Shown here: positions 5,902 to 8,206 of the stretch, one piece after another | How positions within the stretch are numbered: position 1 is the stretch's first letter | Layout: each line of letters opens with the position of its first letter | NCBI GenBank assembly: GCA_031292035.1 | Contig: JARLHX010000421.1 | Span: 1-8,206, forward strand | Reading direction: 5' to 3' | Source: Negativicutes bacterium | GTDB taxonomy: Bacteria > Bacillota_C > Negativicutes > Sporomusales_B > JARLHX01 | DNA length: 8,206 bases | Position numbers and translations under genes: made by a program | Notes under the pieces: generated by a model | Seen by the model: the letters and a program-made list of their open reading frames with translations, nothing else | The model's database searches: none | What the model was told of the DNA's origin: nothing

Positions 5902-6311
5902 GGTTCGGCATCGACAAGCGCCTGGGCCATTTGCGATTTGTCGGCACGTATTTTGCCGGTGGCATATACTTTGAGCGTGGTTACCGGCACACAATAAATC
6001 GCCACGTTAGCCGCTGGCGCCGCAACCCAAATTGCCGTTCGCAGGGCGGACCACAATTGGTTCTGAATGGGACTGCCCGAAAAGGTCACGTCTTCGAAAA
6101 CGACCCGTTGGATTCCAAGCGCAAACTTTTCCTGAAGGAAGGCAACCATCCGGGCAAACCGAAGGTCCAGTGTTCGTTCTTTGCCTTCCTGCCGCTGCAT
6201 TCTGAGTTCCTCTTTGGTGGCAAGGTGTAGCGTCCCCGATTGAATAATCTGGATTCCGTCCAGAAATCTCCATCCGACGTGTGTGCCCAGGTCGAGCGTC
6301 AATGTTTTCAT
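5886..6311 (-). CDS. RuvC-like Holliday-junction nuclease, N-terminal part
   Basis: The start ATG (6311-6309) has a GAG about eight bases upstream. MKTLTLDLGTHVGWRFLDG is the opening strand of an RNase H/RuvC fold with catalytic Asp7. VVFEDVTFSG provides the second acid (Glu73). Later, CVPVTTLKVYATGK and ADKSQMAQALVDAEP match the strand and 'G-K-x-x-K' helix of phage-type RuvC resolvases, which cut four-way DNA junctions in recombination and replication. The frame stops at 5888-5886 just before the last catalytic acids, which appear in the -1 frame (5901 downward). CCA (5903-5901) followed by AAG (5901-5899) would join the halves. No slippery heptamer is visible there, so a one-base deletion is more likely than programmed recoding. 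The gene starts 37 bases after the sigma-like gene ends, probably in one operon. Confidence 0.72.
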   Translation of the reverse strand: MKTLTLDLGTHVGWRFLDGIQIIQSGTLHLATKEELRMQRQEGKERTLDLRFARMVAFLQEKFALGIQRVVFEDVTFSGSPIQNQLWSALRTAIWVAAPAANVAIYCVPVTTLKVYATGKIRADKSQMAQALVDAEPSLTN

Positions 6312-6348
6312 GTGTTTCTCAGTCTTTAGTGTTGTGAATTTGGTTCCG

Positions 6349-7125
6349 TCACTCCGGTTGCGGGCATTTTGAGCCTATTTCATTATAGGTAATGGCTGCC
6401 GACCCGTGCGGTGAATCGGTAAAGATCATTCGTGGCAATGGATTCAGTGACGCTGCCCGGGATTCCGCAGGTGGCCACAATGCTGGTTCGATCTCGCACA
6501 GGATCTGCCTCGCCAATACCCGCAGCTCAGCCCGGTACTGCCGGTGAGCGCCCCGCAATGGGATTGTGTCCGTCCAGAAGAAATCTTTTTTCCAAACCTT
6601 GATCATTCTTCGCAGTCGGGCGGGCGCCCGTCGACGAAGTTGCGCAAATAGCTCTCCCCGAAGATCGCGAAGCTCAGCATTATGATCGGATTGAGGTGGA
6701 GCTTCCAGCTCAGGCAAGGAAGGCTGACCCGATCCATCAGTTGTCACCTTGATGGGGTGCAAACAGGTAAAATGGAGGTGTCGCTGGTGACGCCCCATAT
6801 GGGTGGCCACCGATTTGATCACCTGTTTCAAGTAGTTCATGAAAGCGGGCATGTCCCGCAAATCCTCGCATCGCGGATGCCTCCCTTCCTGCTGGTCGTT
6901 TAGGCCTGCCAGCACGGCCAGTACTGCATCATGCACCAGATCGGCAGGTTGCACATTCAGCCCAAGGTGACTTGACCGACGGGCGGCGTAGGCCAAAAGT
7001 TGATCATAATTGCCAGCGTCGCCCAAAGTGGCCAATAGCCTTTTGACCCGCTTCCGAATCCAGGCGTCGTCGAGCGGCGATGGCTTGGCGCCCGGTTTTT
7101 CTCCAACTAAAAACTCCAACATCAT
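6349..7125 (-). CDS. RNA polymerase sigma-factor-like protein (258 aa)
   Basis: Residues about 37-110 look like sigma-70 region 2. LLAYAARRSSHLGLNVQPADLV is followed by HDAVLAVLAG, which fits the 'DLVQEAFLRLL' helix used for core polymerase binding; after a short charged insert, PAFMNYLKQVIKSVATHMGR fits the region 2.3/2.4 helix. The C-terminal half is less standard. After an acidic linker comes an Arg-rich segment (LRGELFAQLRRRAPARLRRM), then WTDTIPLRGAHRQYRAELRV, a candidate region 4 HTH, though the usual spacing and motifs are weak. The last 45 residues have no recognisable fold. Two adjacent ATG codons (7125-7123 and 7122-7120) begin the gene, with GACGG just upstream. It lies between the HTH/P-loop-like gene and the RuvC-like gene on the same strand. 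Role inferred: element-specific transcription control. It could instead be a DNA-binding protein derived from a sigma factor. Confidence 0.55.
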   Translation of the reverse strand: MMLEFLVGEKPGAKPSPLDDAWIRKRVKRLLATLGDAGNYDQLLAYAARRSSHLGLNVQPADLVHDAVLAVLAGLNDQQEGRHPRCEDLRDMPAFMNYLKQVIKSVATHMGRHQRHLHFTCLHPIKVTTDGSGQPSLPELEAPPQSDHNAELRDLRGELFAQLRRRAPARLRRMIKVWKKDFFWTDTIPLRGAHRQYRAELRVLARQILCEIEPALWPPAESRAASLNPLPRMIFTDSPHGSAAITYNEIGSKCPQPE

Positions 7126-7227
7126 CCGTCTATCACTAGGCCATTAAGCAGCAGTGTCACTGACCATTCTGTTCTGACCCCGCTGCATTCGGAATCGGGG
7201 GGTGGATCTTCGCACGTTTTTTGAAAT
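7126..7227. repeat. Intergenic stem-loop below the 278-aa gene
   Basis: CCCCG (7178-7182) and CGGGG (7196-7200) can pair, and ATTC/GAAT inside the loop can form an inner stem. The minus-strand transcript has no U-run after the hairpin, so a standard terminator is unlikely and read-through into the sigma-like gene is possible. The 11 bases CATTCGGAATC (7186-7196) recur inverted at 8131-8141. Confidence 0.35.
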
Positions 7228-8064
7228 TTACTTCCGGGCTGTAGTCTTCGAGTTTTCGAACTGAACATGAATGCGGTCTCTGTCTTCTAAAGACACCTTC
7301 AGTCGCCGCGGTTGAACTGCCGCAGGCGCGTGCTTGGCGAACCATTCGCACGCCAGGACATCAGTTTCGGCGACAAATACGTTGCGTTGGGCAGCCAGCT
7401 TGAGAACTTCCAGCCGCAAGTCGGGCTTGAGTGTGATGATCCCATTCAACAGGACAACCTTCCGTTCCCCTGCCGTACAAGTAGACCAAGCTTTTAGGAT
7501 TGATTCCGGCGAAGGCAACTCGGGCAAAGGAGCGTTGAGATAGGTTATGCCTTCAACCGGCACAAACCAGTCGGGCAGGCTACGGTCAATACCTGACACT
7601 AGCCTGTGATCCCTGCCCAGCATAAGGCTGCTGTTTCCCAGCGCCGATGTGAGCCAAGTTCGAAGTCCATCATTACCGATGATCAACGTGAGGCCGACCG
7701 GCTGCTTGAGCAAAGAACGAAGCGAACTTACCTGACCCGGGTTATGGCCCAACCGTCGGTCTTCGAGGTGAGGAAAAGCCCGACAAACACCATTAATCAG
7801 GCGGCCGCGCACATCCTCGGGCAGGTGCTCCAACCAGCCCAATATGGCTTCAACTTGCGGGTGTTCATCTTTTTGCAGTTTTTCGAATACGGTGCTTCCA
7901 GCTTGTGCGGAATATCGGCCGAGTTCTTCGAAGGAGATTTCGCGCTGATGGAATTGCTCCAGCGCAAGTTTGGTTGAACGAAAGAGTTCACGTACCCGTG
8001 CCGGACGATAAAGGCTCGTTGGCGGTGACAACTTCTGTTTCATGGAGGAGCGTTGTGCATTCAT
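7228..8064 (-). CDS. HTH protein with degenerate P-loop-like domain (278 aa)
   Basis: I cannot name a family. The N-terminal 110 residues are helical: LALEQFHQREISFEELGR and YSAQAGSTVFEKLQ (about 33-64) resemble an XRE-like HTH that has lost some consensus residues. The linker FPHLEDRRLGHNPGQ leads to a second domain where PVGLTLIIGNDGLRTWLTSA (122-141) aligns by eye with the 'GLxLIxGPTGSGKT' strand and P-loop of RecA/PilT-type ATPases. The Gly-Lys-Thr is absent, so ATP binding is doubtful. A hydrophobic strand RKVVLLNGII (201-210) sits where Walker B would be, without the acid. The C-terminus is basic. The ATG at 8064-8062 has no strong Shine-Dalgarno; the ATG at 8043 is an alternative. It is first in the minus-strand gene set with the sigma-like and RuvC-like genes, so it may regulate or assist them. 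Confidence 0.55.
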   Translation of the reverse strand: MNAQRSSMKQKLSPPTSLYRPARVRELFRSTKLALEQFHQREISFEELGRYSAQAGSTVFEKLQKDEHPQVEAILGWLEHLPEDVRGRLINGVCRAFPHLEDRRLGHNPGQVSSLRSLLKQPVGLTLIIGNDGLRTWLTSALGNSSLMLGRDHRLVSGIDRSLPDWFVPVEGITYLNAPLPELPSPESILKAWSTCTAGERKVVLLNGIITLKPDLRLEVLKLAAQRNVFVAETDVLACEWFAKHAPAAVQPRRLKVSLEDRDRIHVQFENSKTTARK

Positions 8065-8081
8065 GAAATTCTGTTTGCCGC

Positions 8082-8111
8082 TGTATACCCAGCGCGGCCA
8101 ATTCGGGGCAA
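8082..8111 (-). promoter_or_regulatory. Promoter-like pair ahead of the 278-aa gene
   Basis: On the minus strand TTGCCC (8111-8106) and TATACA (8087-8082) are separated by 18 bases and lie 18-47 bases upstream of the ATG at 8064. Each hexamer matches the general sigma-70 consensus at four of six positions. One arm of the inverted repeat (8096-8106) fills much of the spacer, which would suit a repressor site. Prediction only. Confidence 0.35.
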
Positions 8112-8166
8112 AACCGAACCCAACAGGGGTGATTCCGAATGGACGGGGGACATTTCCGAATTGGCC
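8096..8166. repeat. 11-bp inverted repeat upstream of the 278-aa gene
   Basis: GGCCAATTCGG (8096-8106) and CCGAATTGGCC (8156-8166) are exact reverse complements 49 bases apart. Between them GATTCCGAATG (8131-8141) carries a related ATTC-C-GAAT half-palindrome. The cluster could be an operator array read by the HTH protein downstream, or the reiterated end of an insertion sequence starting beyond the window. Confidence 0.6.
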
Positions 8167-8206
8167 TCGGTGTCCTCAGCCGGTTCGCTAAAATGTGAAC
8201 CCGTAA

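Larger units (their letters stand above)
8065..8206. other. Non-coding right edge with CCGAAT-type repeats
   Basis: No gene start or stop is convincing here. A minus-strand frame is open through it but reads as low-quality sequence. Repeated TTCCGAAT motifs (8133-8140 and 8154-8161), a GGACA/TGTCC inverted pair (8148-8152 and 8171-8175) and the inverted repeat above make it look like either a regulatory region or an IS end. IS21-type elements have reiterated terminal repeats of this general kind. Confidence 0.3.

Noticed and set aside
5899..5905. Programmed -1 frameshift site in the RuvC-like gene
   Set aside because: The bases around the frame switch (GAACCAAGCC) do not contain a canonical X-XXY-YYZ slippery heptamer.
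5471..6230. Plus-strand ORFs across the RuvC-like gene
   Set aside because: They are antisense shadows; the minus-strand frames carry RuvC catalytic motifs in the expected order.
7606..7977. 123-aa plus-strand ORF
   Set aside because: It is antisense to the 278-aa HTH/P-loop-like gene, with no motif of its own.

Overview
The window looks like accessory DNA from an environmental bacterium of moderately high GC. From protein style only, I suspect Verrucomicrobiota: the W-T-P-x-D-D-A-x-L-G helix-turn-helix fragment, the 'EFIRLP...GLSRGYL' small DNA-binding protein and the HTH/sigma-like/RuvC-like trio all resemble proteins I associate with that phylum. No rRNA, tRNA or housekeeping gene is present to confirm this.

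Layout. (1) 1-114 is the edge of an IS3-family insertion sequence: the first 20 codons of OrfA on the minus strand plus its upstream end. It abuts what may be the 3' remnant of an interrupted plus-strand gene (115-224). (2) 271-1455, minus strand: a 90-aa protein of unknown function, then a trypsin-like serine protease whose start codon lies one base after the stop of the 90-aa gene. Joining that start to the protease domain requires a -1 shift at a run of nine A residues. (3) 1456-2230 is gene-poor and holds a fragment of an HTH protein with a perfect 24-bp palindrome inside it, a hairpin and short repeats. (4) 2231-5394, plus strand: an unrecognised 209-aa ORF, a 724-aa divergent tyrosine-recombinase-like protein with a coiled-coil tail, and a small excisionase-like DNA-binding protein, closely spaced or overlapping as in an operon. 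(5) 5458-8064, minus strand and convergent with (4): a HTH/degenerate P-loop-like protein (278 aa), a sigma-factor-like protein (258 aa) and a RuvC-like Holliday-junction nuclease split by a -1 frameshift. Upstream of the 278-aa gene is a promoter-like pair overlapped by one arm of an 11-bp inverted repeat.

How it may work (inference): regions 4 and 5 together carry a recombinase-like protein, an excisionase-like partner, a junction nuclease, a dedicated sigma-like regulator and an HTH/ATPase-like protein. This is the outline of a mobile element or recombination module rather than chromosomal core. Both the protease and the nuclease are broken by single-base frame changes. These could be real decay, programmed recoding or assembly errors, and the sequence alone cannot decide.
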